Shown here one piece after another: positions 35,012-43,726 of a stretch of 51,160 nucleotides of DNA. This DNA comes from Cyclobacteriaceae bacterium. GTDB lineage: Bacteria > Bacteroidota > Bacteroidia > Cytophagales > Cyclobacteriaceae. How positions within the stretch are numbered: position 1 is the stretch's first letter; every line of letters starts with the position of its first letter. The notes beneath the pieces were generated by a model. It did no database searches, had not been told where the DNA came from, and worked only from the letters and a program-made list of their open reading frames with translations. Position numbers and translations under genes: made by a program. The stretch is from NCBI GenBank assembly GCA_003565295.1, contig PXCO01000073.1, forward strand, positions 1 to 51,160, read 5' to 3'.

Positions 35012-35728
35012 GGGTTGCATGATAGCTTTCATGAAAATCAGCAGTTCATAAATTTCCGGCCAGCTGTAGGGCAAGGAAGGTTGGGCATGTGCCAAGGAAT
35101 CCCTCAGGCGTACTATGGCTCTAAGACTTTTGTCATATTTTTCCCGGTTTAACCCAGGCAATAAATCTTTGTACCTTTTTTCCTTAGAGAAGATTGTTCT
35201 AAGATCGCCTAATTGAAGACATTCTATTAAATCTATGTCTTCATTCTTTCTGATTTTTTCCCTAAACAATACCTTGGCATAATCCAAACGTTTTTCTGTG
35301 AGGCTGTTTTTGTAAACCTCTTCAAATTCAGTTCTTACCTTGTGTTTTAGGAAAGTTTCAAATACGCTAAGAAGTCCGAAAATGCCCAGTCTTAATGGGA
35401 TTTTATCCAAGTCGCTTCGTGTCACAATGTGAGTGATTCCTTGTGGGGTAAGAATAAAATACCTTCGTTTTTCCAACAGTTTTTTATAGGTCGCAAAAAG
35501 TGAGGTGTGGGAAGGCAGGGTATCTGTCGTGGATATAGGCTGAGGCGTTTTGTCGCCTTTGTCAAACTTCAGTAATTGGCCCTTATGGATTAATACGCCC
35601 GTTTCATATCTTCTTTCTTCCATTTCTTCCAGGTAATTTTCCATGGAGAAAAGAAGCAATTGCTCCGCCATTGCCATTACCGTAAGGTGTTTCTCGAATA
35701 GATCCAGAAGTTGCTGAACATTTCTCAT
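34991..35728 (-). CDS. Unrecognised protein with CBS-like segment and HEPN-like RxxxxH motif
   Basis: The 245-residue soluble protein matches no family I can name with certainty. Residues about 65-125 read like one CBS-type unit (STTDTLPSHTSLFATYKKLL, then FILTPQGITHIVTRSDLDK and a helix LRLGIFGLLSVFE). The C-terminal half is helical with basic patches, and ends with a conserved-looking RLRDSLAHAQ (R209, H214). That gives the R-x4-H signature of HEPN domains, which act as RNases or nucleotide-binding helical bundles. It overlaps mtgA by 21 bases at the 3' end and lies 66 bases downstream of the SIS gene on the same strand. A hairpin in that gap (35746-35782) separates them. The domain calls are by eye. 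Confidence 0.7.
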   Translation of the reverse strand: MRNVQQLLDLFEKHLTVMAMAEQLLLFSMENYLEEMEERRYETGVLIHKGQLLKFDKGDKTPQPISTTDTLPSHTSLFATYKKLLEKRRYFILTPQGITHIVTRSDLDKIPLRLGIFGLLSVFETFLKHKVRTEFEEVYKNSLTEKRLDYAKVLFREKIRKNEDIDLIECLQLGDLRTIFSKEKRYKDLLPGLNREKYDKSLRAIVRLRDSLAHAQPSLPYSWPEIYELLIFMKAIMQPSKFNLP

Positions 35729-35745
35729 GGGTAATCGAATAAACA

Positions 35746-35782
35746 GGGAAGGCCGTCATTCTCCAAAAATGCGGCCTATCCC
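35746..35782. other. Bulged hairpin between SIS gene and the CBS/HEPN-like gene
   Basis: GGGA-a-GGCCG (35746-35755) can pair with CGGCC-ta-TCCC (35772-35782) around a 16-base loop. There is no T-run on either strand, so it is not a standard terminator. It could slow read-through or be chance. Confidence 0.25.
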
Positions 35783-35794
35783 TCCTGCATACTT

Positions 35795-36556
35795 TTAAAC
35801 TCCTGCTACCCGCCTTTTGTACTCTGAAAGTGCATCATCTAATCTTTCTTTGGCGGTGGTGTCCCCCGGCACATTGTGGGAAGGGTGTATATGAAGTTTT
35901 ACTCCCCTATCGGCCAGAATTTCAGCCACCGTGGTTACCGTCATCCAAACACATGTGATGAAGGCCATGGTGGACACAGGCCCAATTTTATCCTGGTGGT
36001 TTTTAAGTGGAACAGTGGCATCCCCGGCGGGGGCGCAGGTGTCTACCACCAAATCAGCCACATCAAAGATAGTCTTTCCAGAGGAATGTCGGGTTTGTTT
36101 CCCCTTGGCCTCAGCTGCAGAGCCAAAGGCAATTACCTTCATGCCTCGCTTTTTGGCTTCTAGGGCGATATCGATATTGACATTATTAATCCCGGAATGA
36201 GAAAATATCCACATGGTGTCCTTTTCATCGAAAGTGTACCCTTTCATAATTTCAACTCCGTAACCTTCCGTCCTTTCCAAAAACAAAAATTGATGAACAC
36301 CCATCTCCCCGGTGATTCGGGTAAAGAAGGTAAGGGGTAACTCAATCATTGGATGGAACCCTACAAAACCGCCTATCCGGGGGTACATTTCCTCAATGGG
36401 GATGGTGGCATGCCCGCAGCCAAAGGTGTGTACCCAGCGTCCGGCTTCTATGGAGTCGGCCATTACCTCCGCAGCTTTTTGAATATTTTCCATTTGGGTA
36501 TCTTCAATTTTTGCCATAATTTCCCTGGCATTGTTTAGCCACTCTTTTGCTAGCAT
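35795..36556 (-). CDS. SIS-domain sugar isomerase-like protein (UPF0309-like)
   Basis: The protein has 253 residues from the ATG at 36556. A 17-codon TTG extension would overlap the MFS gene and is unlikely. The SIS fold spans most of the protein: WVHTFGCGHATIPIEEMYPR (about 39-58), MWIFSHSGINNVNIDIALEAKKRG with the SIS serine pattern (about 127-150), and VIAFGS. The C-terminal HIHPSHNVPGDTTAK is also distinctive. It lacks the second SIS domain of GlmS. The closest type by eye is the sugar-isomerase-domain/UPF0309 group, whose substrate is unknown. It is last in the unit ROK - MFS - SIS, 11 bases after the MFS stop, which suggests it acts on the phosphosugar made after import. Confidence 0.82.
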   Translation of the reverse strand: MLAKEWLNNAREIMAKIEDTQMENIQKAAEVMADSIEAGRWVHTFGCGHATIPIEEMYPRIGGFVGFHPMIELPLTFFTRITGEMGVHQFLFLERTEGYGVEIMKGYTFDEKDTMWIFSHSGINNVNIDIALEAKKRGMKVIAFGSAAEAKGKQTRHSSGKTIFDVADLVVDTCAPAGDATVPLKNHQDKIGPVSTMAFITCVWMTVTTVAEILADRGVKLHIHPSHNVPGDTTAKERLDDALSEYKRRVAGV

Positions 36557-36567
36557 ATTTTTTTTAT

Positions 36568-37725
36568 TTAAGTGTTTGTTTGTTTTGAGTTGAAAATATA
36601 GAGACAAAGTAAGCCCATGGTAATTATGACCGCAAGCCCTAAGATTGGGTAGGCTGTTATTCCCACACTGCCGGCAAGTATTCCCATGAGGTAATTAAGG
36701 ATCATATTTCCCAGCAATGCAATGGCAAGCACGATGCTGAATGCGGTACCTGCCCGGTTTTGGAAACGATCGCTCAGCAGTCCCAGCATTACAGGATAAC
36801 CAGCGGCCAACCCGGCTCCTAAAAGTACCAAAGCAATGACTGTAATAAAATAATCTTGGGCAAAATTAAGTGTGGCAATCCCTGGAATTAACAGCACAAA
36901 AGAAATTACCATTAACTTTTGGTAGGAAAGATTTCTGAAAACACCCCCTATGAACATCCTCATTACCGCCATTCCGCCCACATGAAGCGACAGTGCAAAA
37001 AGTGCTTTCTGGGAAGTGCTGCCTATAGAACTTGTGGTAAAAAGTGTCGTCCAATTGTTGATTAAGCCTTCCATGCCACTTTGGCAAAAAAGAAAAAAAG
37101 CAATCAGCATCAAAAACCCATTTTTGGTTAGGCTTCTCACCGTTACCCACTGAAAAGGTTCCCCACTTTTTGGAGGGGGAAAGGTTATAAACAAAGCACC
37201 AGTAGCCATGATTAGTGCCAATCCCCCTACTGATGACAATATAACTTCAAAAACAACCAGTTCCTTTAAAACCCCTAAAAGTGAAGGCATTCCTAAAGCT
37301 CCTACCGCAAAGAAAATACCCAAAATGCTTAGGTTGGCAGCTTTATTTTCTGTACTGATATCCGCTACAAGTCCATTGGTAGCCCCGTTTAAGATACCTC
37401 CCGCTAATCCAAAGGTGTACACAAAAGGGAGGGCCAGCATATAGGAGGGCACCATTGCTATGCCTTGTATCCCTATGAACAACAGGAAAGCCGCCCCTAC
37501 CAACAATAGTTTGTAACCGTGTTTATCCGCAATAGGGCCAAAGATGAGGGAGCCACTAAGGATTCCCAGAGGTAATATGGAAAATAAGGTGCCTACCTGC
37601 ATCTCAGTCAGGGTGTATTTCGATGTGAGGTCGGTTGCCACAGCGCCTAAAGTAATCAAGGTGACCCCAAAAAGTAGCATCCCCAGGCAAGCCGCCCCAA
37701 AAACCATTTTGGAATTATAAGCCAT
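36568..37725 (-). CDS. Major facilitator superfamily transporter
   Basis: The 385-residue protein has 12 hydrophobic segments and the MFS loop 2-3 signature GPIADKHGYKLLL (about 63-75). The second half shows the related spaced helices with GYPVMLGLLSDRFQNRAG. It resembles sugar/fucose-type MFS permeases, but the substrate cannot be fixed. Its start overlaps the 3' end of the ROK gene by 11 bases, and the SIS gene follows after 11 bases. Placement between a sugar kinase and a sugar isomerase suggests it imports the sugar they act on. Confidence 0.88.
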   Translation of the reverse strand: MAYNSKMVFGAACLGMLLFGVTLITLGAVATDLTSKYTLTEMQVGTLFSILPLGILSGSLIFGPIADKHGYKLLLVGAAFLLFIGIQGIAMVPSYMLALPFVYTFGLAGGILNGATNGLVADISTENKAANLSILGIFFAVGALGMPSLLGVLKELVVFEVILSSVGGLALIMATGALFITFPPPKSGEPFQWVTVRSLTKNGFLMLIAFFLFCQSGMEGLINNWTTLFTTSSIGSTSQKALFALSLHVGGMAVMRMFIGGVFRNLSYQKLMVISFVLLIPGIATLNFAQDYFITVIALVLLGAGLAAGYPVMLGLLSDRFQNRAGTAFSIVLAIALLGNMILNYLMGILAGSVGITAYPILGLAVIITMGLLCLYIFNSKQTNT

Positions 37726-38653
37726 TGCTTTTCTGCAGGTTTTTGAACATTAAATAGGCAGCACCTACCAAACCTGCCTCATGGCCTAATTTGGTGGCTT
37801 GGAACTTGGTGGTCTGAATACTAATGGGTTGAGCCCATTTTTGTGCTTCTTGATAAATCAGATCGATAAATTCAACCGAGGGGCCAAACAATCCCCCACC
37901 GAAAACAATGGTTTCTGGATCAAAAATACTCACCAAATTCGCCGAGCACATCCCCCAATAGGTGATGGCATCTGCAATGATTTCTGTCGCCCAAGGTACC
38001 TGTTCCCTATAAGAAGTGAATACCAGTTTAGCATTTACCTCATCCGGAATAACAATCCCATCTCTTTTCATGAGATCCTTTGCTTTTTGGGCCCAACCTA
38101 TTCCTGCTGCATGATATTCCAGACAACCGTATTGGGTATAATGTTCTTTAAATGGTAAATTCAATGCCATCCAACCCACAGAACCTGCAATGCCATCTTT
38201 TCCCATCAGCACTCTACCATTGACCATGATACCTGCTCCTATTCCGGTGCCAACGGACAGAAAAATGGCATTTTTACATCCAGCGGCATTTCCTCTCCAT
38301 GTTTCTCCTAGTATATAGCAGGCTCTATCGCTTTCAATAAGAACGGGGATTCTTGAATCTAGAGGTAGGCAACTTTTAATATCTTTATGAAGTGGGTAAT
38401 TTTCCCATCCAGGAATATTTGGTGCCCATACCGTTTTAGTATCCGTGCGATAAATTCCAGGTATGGATACCCCTATTCCTCTTATTTAATGTTTTCCAAG
38501 TATGGTTTGAATGCTTTCTTTGACCATATTTCCCACCTCTTCACCCCCACGTCCGACTAATTGGATGGAGGAAATTTGAGTAGTTTGCCCCTCATCGGTA
38601 AAAAGGGCCGTCTTCAACGACGTCCCACCCAGGTCAATCCCTAGTATAGCCAT
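37715..38653 (-). pseudogene. ROK-family sugar kinase, disrupted by an in-frame stop at codon 56
   Basis: Read on the - strand from the ATG at 38653, the frame gives MAILGIDLGGTSLKTALF, a classic ROK nucleotide-binding start, and runs 55 residues to TAA (38486-38488). The same frame then continues without another stop to 37715, with IRGIGVSIPGIYRTDTKTVW, LSVGTGIGAGIMVNGRV and IFDPETIVFGGGLF. Read through, it would be about 312 residues, the usual ROK length. Nothing is frameshifted; a single codon (perhaps AAA or CAA) changed to TAA explains it. The annotated-looking 170-residue ORF from 38227 lacks the phosphate-binding DLGGT loop and cannot be a kinase alone. The ROK zinc motif is also degenerate (HYTQYGCLEY). 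A good promoter precedes the gene, and MFS and SIS genes follow. Confidence 0.85.
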
Positions 38654-38704
38654 TCTTTATTGATTAGTTTGGGAAATTTGACTGATTCTAAACCAAGAAT
38701 ACGA

Positions 38705-38737
38705 TCAAAGTTAATGATTTACTAAAAATTTCTTCAA
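38705..38737 (-). promoter_or_regulatory. Bacteroidota-type promoter for the ROK-MFS-SIS unit
   Basis: On the - strand TTTG (38737-38734), 21 bases, then TAACTTTG (38712-38705) match both the -33 and -7 consensus with normal spacing. A transcript would start near 38698, about 45 bases before the ROK ATG at 38653. This is the best promoter match in the window. It suggests the operon is still transcribed despite the broken first gene. Confidence 0.6.
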
Positions 38738-38799
38738 ATTTTCATTTCTATTCAAACAATTTATGTTGGTTTCGATTTATCATTAGTAGATCAACAAAA

Positions 38800-41202
38800 A
38801 TGATGAGACAGGCTGCGCTTTTTATTTTTCTATTTCAAATGTTATCGCAGGGATTTGCTCAAAATGGGGTGATTCAAGGAAAGGTTCAAAATCCTGTAAA
38901 CAACAATCCTATACCCTTTGCGAATGTGGCAGTACTGGGTATAGACAAGGGCACTATTACAGATGAGGAAGGTAAGTACCGTATTGATGGTTTGGAACCA
39001 GGATTATATAACGTGAGGGCCTCCTTTGTAGGATTCAGGTCTCAGACTCAATACGAAATACAGGTGGGCAGGGCTAGAGCAGTCCAGTTGGACTTCCAAT
39101 TGGAAGAGGAGGCATCTGACTTGGATGAGGTGGTGATTAGTTCCGAGTTTTCCAGGTCTGAGGATACCCCTATTTCAGCCAGGAAATTAAATACCAACGA
39201 AATAGAAAGGTACCCAGGAGGCAATCGTGATATCAGCAGGGTGATTCAATCATTACCCGGGGTGGCGAGTACAGCCTCCTTTAGGAATGATATCATCATC
39301 AGAGGAGGGGCACCCAATGAAAATAAATTCTTCGTTGATGAAATCGAGGTGCCAGTGATCAACCATTTCGCCACACAGGGGTCCTCCGGTGGCCCTGTGG
39401 GTATCCTAAACGTTAACCTGATTAAGAATGTGGAGGTGATTAGTGGAGCCTTTCCTGCCAATCGGATGAATTCATTGAGCTCTTTTTTCGAATTTGAGTT
39501 AAAGGACGGTAGAAGGGATCAGATGTTTACCCAACTTACAGTCGGAGCAAGCGAACTCACACTTTCCAATGAAGGTCCAATAGGGGAACACACCACTTAT
39601 ATTTTCTCTGCCAGGAGATCTTATTTGCAATTTTTGTTTCGAATTATTGGCCTACCCTTTCTTCCTACCTTCAACGATTTCACCCTTAAGACAAAAACCA
39701 AAATTAACGATAAGACAGAATTGACATTTTTGGGGGTGGGGGCCATTGACCAGTTTGCCCTGAATTTTGATGAACCGGACAACGAGGATCCCCTGGATCG
39801 GGAAAACCGACTGTTTCTTTTGGACAATCTTCCCATATCCACCCAATGGAATTATGCCACAGGATTGAAGTTGAAAAGGTTCAGGGAAAACGGATTTTGG
39901 ACTTTTGTGTTGAGCAGAAACATGCTGAACAACCGTGCCTTCAAATACCGGAACAACGATGACTCTCTAGAGGAAAACCTGTTATTCGATTACCTTTCCC
40001 AGGAAAGTGAAAACAAGTTCAGGGCGGAAAACAATATCTTTGGTAAGGGATGGACTCTTCGGTACGGGGTCAATTATGAATTCAGCAGGTATTTTATCCA
40101 AAACTTTGACAGACAGGTCATGGGGGGTCAGGTTTTGGATATATCTTCCTCTTCTTATTTCAATTCATATGGGGCATTTATACAAGGCAGTAAAAAATGG
40201 CTAGATGAAAAATTGCTGCTCTCAGGGGGTGTGAGAATAGATGGAAGTGATTTTGGTAATACGGCAGCCAATCCACTCAACCAATTCAGTCCCAGAATCA
40301 ACCTCAGCTATAAATTGGGCAGTGACTTATTTTGGACCGGTAATGTGGGGGTTTACTATCAAAGACCGCCATATACCGTTTTGGGTTTTAGAAATAATGA
40401 GGGGGAATTTGTAAACCAGGCAAATGATGTGAAGTTTATCCGGTCCACTCATTATGTGTCGGGGATTGAGTTTCAGGTACCTGATAAAAACAGGAGGTTT
40501 ACACTGGAAGGTTTTTATAAGCGCTACGATAATTACCCAGCCTCCATCAGAAACGGCATAGCCTTGGCAAATCTTGGAGCTGACTTTGGGGTTATAGGAA
40601 ATGAGCCTGTGCAATCAGATGCCCAGGGTAGGGCGTATGGATTGGAGCTGCTAGCACAGCAGCGATTGTATAATGACTTTTACGGCATAGCCGCATTGAC
40701 CTTGGTGAGAAGTGAGTTTACCAACCCCAATACCGAGGGATTTGTACCCTCCTCATGGGATAATGGATTTATCGTTAGCCTTACTGCCGGAAAGCGGTTT
40801 AAAAGAAATTGGGAGGTAGGAGCACGATGGAGGTTTCTGGGGGGTACGCCTTATACCCCTTTTGATCTCCAAGCCTCGTCTTTACGCTCCAACTGGGATT
40901 TATTTAACCAGGGCTTATTGGATTTTAACAATATCAATTCCCTTAGATTGTCAAGTTTTCACCAATTGGATTTTAGGATTGACAAGAAATATTTCTATGA
41001 CAAGTGGAACCTCAATTGGTATTTTGATGTCCAAAATGCATACAATTTTCGGGCAGAGCAACCAGATCTTTTAGTGCCAGAACGTACCGATGAGGGCGTT
41101 CCAAAAATTGACCCAAATGATCCCAAAAGATACCTGTTAAGACAAGTGGTGAATCCAGCAGGTACGATATTGCCCACGATTGGCCTTATCATAGAGTTTT
41201 AA
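38800..41202 (+). CDS. TonB-dependent outer-membrane receptor with carboxypeptidase-regulatory-like domain
   Basis: The 800-residue protein has a signal peptide (about 1-20, LFIFLFQMLSQGFAQ). A carboxypeptidase-regulatory-like domain follows (about 24-105, IQGKVQNPVNNNPIPFANVA, YNVRASFVGFRSQ). The plug (about 120-235) has VIQSLPGVASTASFRNDIII and RGGAPNENKFFVDEIEVPV. A 22-strand barrel ends with ...IGLIIEF, the usual aromatic C-terminus. No SusD partner follows, so it is not a classical SusC/D pair; siderophores, cobalamin or peptides are as likely as glycans. The downstream Omp85-like barrel (71-base gap) may be in the same transcript. Confidence 0.93.
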   Translation: MMRQAALFIFLFQMLSQGFAQNGVIQGKVQNPVNNNPIPFANVAVLGIDKGTITDEEGKYRIDGLEPGLYNVRASFVGFRSQTQYEIQVGRARAVQLDFQLEEEASDLDEVVISSEFSRSEDTPISARKLNTNEIERYPGGNRDISRVIQSLPGVASTASFRNDIIIRGGAPNENKFFVDEIEVPVINHFATQGSSGGPVGILNVNLIKNVEVISGAFPANRMNSLSSFFEFELKDGRRDQMFTQLTVGASELTLSNEGPIGEHTTYIFSARRSYLQFLFRIIGLPFLPTFNDFTLKTKTKINDKTELTFLGVGAIDQFALNFDEPDNEDPLDRENRLFLLDNLPISTQWNYATGLKLKRFRENGFWTFVLSRNMLNNRAFKYRNNDDSLEENLLFDYLSQESENKFRAENNIFGKGWTLRYGVNYEFSRYFIQNFDRQVMGGQVLDISSSSYFNSYGAFIQGSKKWLDEKLLLSGGVRIDGSDFGNTAANPLNQFSPRINLSYKLGSDLFWTGNVGVYYQRPPYTVLGFRNNEGEFVNQANDVKFIRSTHYVSGIEFQVPDKNRRFTLEGFYKRYDNYPASIRNGIALANLGADFGVIGNEPVQSDAQGRAYGLELLAQQRLYNDFYGIAALTLVRSEFTNPNTEGFVPSSWDNGFIVSLTAGKRFKRNWEVGARWRFLGGTPYTPFDLQASSLRSNWDLFNQGLLDFNNINSLRLSSFHQLDFRIDKKYFYDKWNLNWYFDVQNAYNFRAEQPDLLVPERTDEGVPKIDPNDPKRYLLRQVVNPAGTILPTIGLIIEF

Positions 41203-41272
41203 GGGTTAGGTCTTAGTAAGTTTTGGGAATTAGCCTTATGCGGTGAAATAAAAATACTAATTTCGCTGCTTC

Positions 41273-42403
41273 ATGAAAGGCATACATATATTATTGGTCA
41301 AGGTAGCACTATTTTGGGTTGCCTCCGGCTTGCAGGCACAAGAATCCCCTGCAAAGAAGCTCTGGTTGGACAAACCCTTCGACCTGGCAGATGGGGTAGT
41401 GGATCTGATCTCCAGAGGTTCCTGGACATTTATCCCAGCGGTAACCTATGCACCAGAAACCAGCCTTGGTCTGGGGGCAAGGGCGATAAAAGTGTTTCGG
41501 CCAAAACATGTAACGGATTCTATCACCAGGCCATCTACCTTTCCCATCACCTTCCTATATACCTTATACCAACAGGCTTTTGTGACGGCTGAACTGGATC
41601 TGTGGGAGAAGGAAAATCAGGGTTATTTTAATGCCAGGTTGGAGCTAACAGACTTTCCTTTTCGTTTCTATGGAATTGGGAATGAACTTCAAACGGACGA
41701 AACATACGCCACCCGATTCATCTATTTCCATTTGAATTATGAAAAGAGGATTTTGCCCGGTTTATATGTGGGACCAAGATATGAGTTTAGGACAGATGAT
41801 ATTTATCAAAAAGAAGAAGGGGGACTTTTGGCAGCCGGGCACATACCGGGAAGTGGAGGGCAGCGTCTTTCAGGACTTGGTGCAGTGGTGAATTATGATA
41901 CCAGAGACAATATTTTTCAACCTTCCAAAGGGGTCTTCCATCAGTTATCGTATACCTCATTTGGAACCATGCTGGGAAGCAACTTTACCTTTTCTGAATT
42001 AAGGTTGGACATTAGAAAGTATTATTCCCCCTGGTCCAACCATGTGATTGTCGGTCAGGCATGGGCAAATTTCACCACTGGTAATCCACCCTTCCAGCAT
42101 GTTAGTTTAATCGGCGGCAGTGATTTGATGAGGGGGTATTTTGAGGGGAGGTATAGGGATAGGCACGCCATGGTGTATCAGTTAGAGTATAGGCTCCCGG
42201 TTTATAGGAAGTTTGGAATGGTGTTTTTTGGCAGTGCTGGCCAAGTTTCAAATGATCCTGCATCCTTTTCAATGGGAAGTTTCAGGTATGGAGGGGGATT
42301 AGGATTCAGATATAGGCTGAATGAGGAAGGTTTGAATTTTAGGTTTGACATAGCCATTGGTGATCAAAGAGCCTTTTACTTTGGTCTCAATGAAGTGATT
42401 TAA
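41273..42403 (+). CDS. Omp85/surface-antigen (BamA/TamA barrel) family outer-membrane protein
   Basis: The 376-residue protein has a signal peptide (about 1-22, ALFWVASGLQAQ) followed directly by a bacterial surface-antigen barrel. Strand-rich segments are GYFNARLELTDFPFRFYGIG, LSGLGAVVNYDTRDNIFQPS and GVFHQLSYTSFG. LIGGSDLMRGYFEGRYRDRH carries the Omp85 L6 RGY/RGF element. No POTRA domains are present, so it is a barrel-only member, common in Bacteroidota, with unknown job (translocation or lipid-related). It lies between the TonB receptor and the methyltransferase (12-base gap), likely in one transcript. Confidence 0.88.
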   Translation: MKGIHILLVKVALFWVASGLQAQESPAKKLWLDKPFDLADGVVDLISRGSWTFIPAVTYAPETSLGLGARAIKVFRPKHVTDSITRPSTFPITFLYTLYQQAFVTAELDLWEKENQGYFNARLELTDFPFRFYGIGNELQTDETYATRFIYFHLNYEKRILPGLYVGPRYEFRTDDIYQKEEGGLLAAGHIPGSGGQRLSGLGAVVNYDTRDNIFQPSKGVFHQLSYTSFGTMLGSNFTFSELRLDIRKYYSPWSNHVIVGQAWANFTTGNPPFQHVSLIGGSDLMRGYFEGRYRDRHAMVYQLEYRLPVYRKFGMVFFGSAGQVSNDPASFSMGSFRYGGGLGFRYRLNEEGLNFRFDIAIGDQRAFYFGLNEVI

Positions 42404-42415
42404 AGTGGTAAGTTT

Positions 42416-43033
42416 ATGAAGGTTCAAGAGCTTAATCGATTGCTAGGTAATATGGACATCTATCTACTGGATCAGGTGTTGAAAGGTAGGTTTACCCCGG
42501 ATATGAAGCTACTGGATGCCGGGTGCGGGGAAGGGCGAAACACGCATTATTTTATCCAGAAAGGGTTTGGTATAGCAGGATTGGATCAGGATCCTATGGC
42601 TATACAAATGGCAAGAACCTATGCGAAGTCCATAAATCCCCGATTTGATCCGGAGTGTTTTCAAGTGGGTAAGGTAGAAGAACTTTTTTATCAGGATGAG
42701 GTGTTCGATGGGGTGCTTAGCAGTGCTGTACTGCATTTCGCAGAAAGTGAGCACCAATTCATCAATATGTTTTCAGAAATGATCAGGGTACTTAAAAAAG
42801 AAGGGTTGTTATGGGTGAGGACTTGTACGGATGCAGGGGCTACATTTAAGGAAGGGAAGGCAACCGAAAAAGGAAGATTTCTTCTGCCAGATGGGAGTGA
42901 GCGTTTTGTGTTTACAGAGTCACTTTTGCAACAGGTAATAGGGGAGTTCCACCTTTCTTGGATAGAGCCCCCAAAGTCAGTGGTGGTACATGGAAGGCGA
43001 GCTATGGGAGTATATCTGTTTAAAAAACTTTAA
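42416..43033 (+). CDS. SAM-dependent methyltransferase (class I)
   Basis: The 205-residue protein has the class I SAM fold: motif I LLDAGCGEGRNTHYF (about 32-46), GLDQDPMAIQMAR with the acidic strand-2 end, and DGVLSSAVLHFAESE for the catalytic-side motif. The substrate is unknown. It starts 12 bases after the barrel gene. Its TAA stop is immediately followed by the purine-rich GGAG that leads to the TRIC gene, so translation is likely coupled. Confidence 0.87.
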   Translation: MKVQELNRLLGNMDIYLLDQVLKGRFTPDMKLLDAGCGEGRNTHYFIQKGFGIAGLDQDPMAIQMARTYAKSINPRFDPECFQVGKVEELFYQDEVFDGVLSSAVLHFAESEHQFINMFSEMIRVLKKEGLLWVRTCTDAGATFKEGKATEKGRFLLPDGSERFVFTESLLQQVIGEFHLSWIEPPKSVVVHGRRAMGVYLFKKL

Positions 43034-43037
43034 GGAG

Positions 43038-43640
43038 ATGGGATTGCAATATTTCTTGGAACTCGCCGGAACCTTTGTATTTGCAATCTCTGGAACTTTG
43101 GCCATCAAGGACAGGGAGCATGATTTATTTGGTGCTGGATTCACTGGGTTCATCACAGCAATTGGTGGGGGTAGCTTAAGGGATATTTTATTGGGTGCCT
43201 ATCCCTTGGTCTGGGTGGGTAATGTTTATTTCCTTTATGCCATATTTGCAGGTATTTTGACCACCTTCATTTTTTTCAAGTTTTTGGCGGGATTGAGAAA
43301 AACCTTTTTTCTCTTCGATTCAATAGGCATAGGTTTTTTTACGATTTTAGGGGTGGAGAAATCGCTTAGTTTGGGCTTTGGGCCTGAAATTGCTGCGATT
43401 ATGGGAATGTTTTCCGCGGTAATGGGAGGAGTCATCAGGGATACCCTGACCAATGAAATACCTGTGCTGTTCAGAAAGGAGATTTATGCATCGGCATGCT
43501 TGGTGGGAGCGGTGATATACCTACTGCTGAACCATTTTGGTTTGGACAGGAATATTAATTTATTATTATCCATCAGCCTGGTAATCAGCATTAGACTTAT
43601 TGCAGTGAAGTATAAGTTAAGCCTACCCACTCTAAAATGA
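43038..43640 (+). CDS. TRIC / UPF0126 family membrane channel
   Basis: The protein has 200 residues from the ATG at 43038. A longer frame from 42990 would overlap the methyltransferase by 44 bases; AAGGAG directly before 43038 and the hydrophobic start favour the shorter form. It has seven hydrophobic helices in two homologous halves, each with a glycine-rich motif: GGGSLRDILLG (about 40) and GGVIRDTLTNEIP (about 120). The family is the bacterial relative of the trimeric intracellular cation channel; some members transport glycine. Which one applies cannot be read here. Confidence 0.9.
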   Translation: MGLQYFLELAGTFVFAISGTLAIKDREHDLFGAGFTGFITAIGGGSLRDILLGAYPLVWVGNVYFLYAIFAGILTTFIFFKFLAGLRKTFFLFDSIGIGFFTILGVEKSLSLGFGPEIAAIMGMFSAVMGGVIRDTLTNEIPVLFRKEIYASACLVGAVIYLLLNHFGLDRNINLLLSISLVISIRLIAVKYKLSLPTLK

Positions 43641-43687
43641 TGCCGTTTTGACCCATTTTTGGAATGGTCCAAATCGAAACTTTGTGG

Positions 43688-43695
43688 TAATTTTG
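43688..43695 (+). promoter_or_regulatory. Candidate -7 element for nagB
   Basis: TAATTTTG matches TAnnTTTG, 31 bases before the nagB ATG at 43727. TTTG at 43658-43661 is 26 bases upstream, farther than the usual 19-21, so only the -7 match is good. Confidence 0.4.
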
Positions 43696-43726
43696 ATAAA
43701 TGAATCTATCACCCTAACAAATAAAC

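Noticed and set aside
36557-36607. TTG extension of the SIS gene by 17 codons
   Set aside because: It would run into the MFS gene; the ATG at 36556 gives the normal SIS N-terminus and an 11-base gap.
37715-38227. Treating the 170-codon ROK remnant as a complete gene
   Set aside because: It lacks the DLGGT phosphate loop, and 142 codons of good ROK sequence precede it in the same frame, interrupted only by one TAA.
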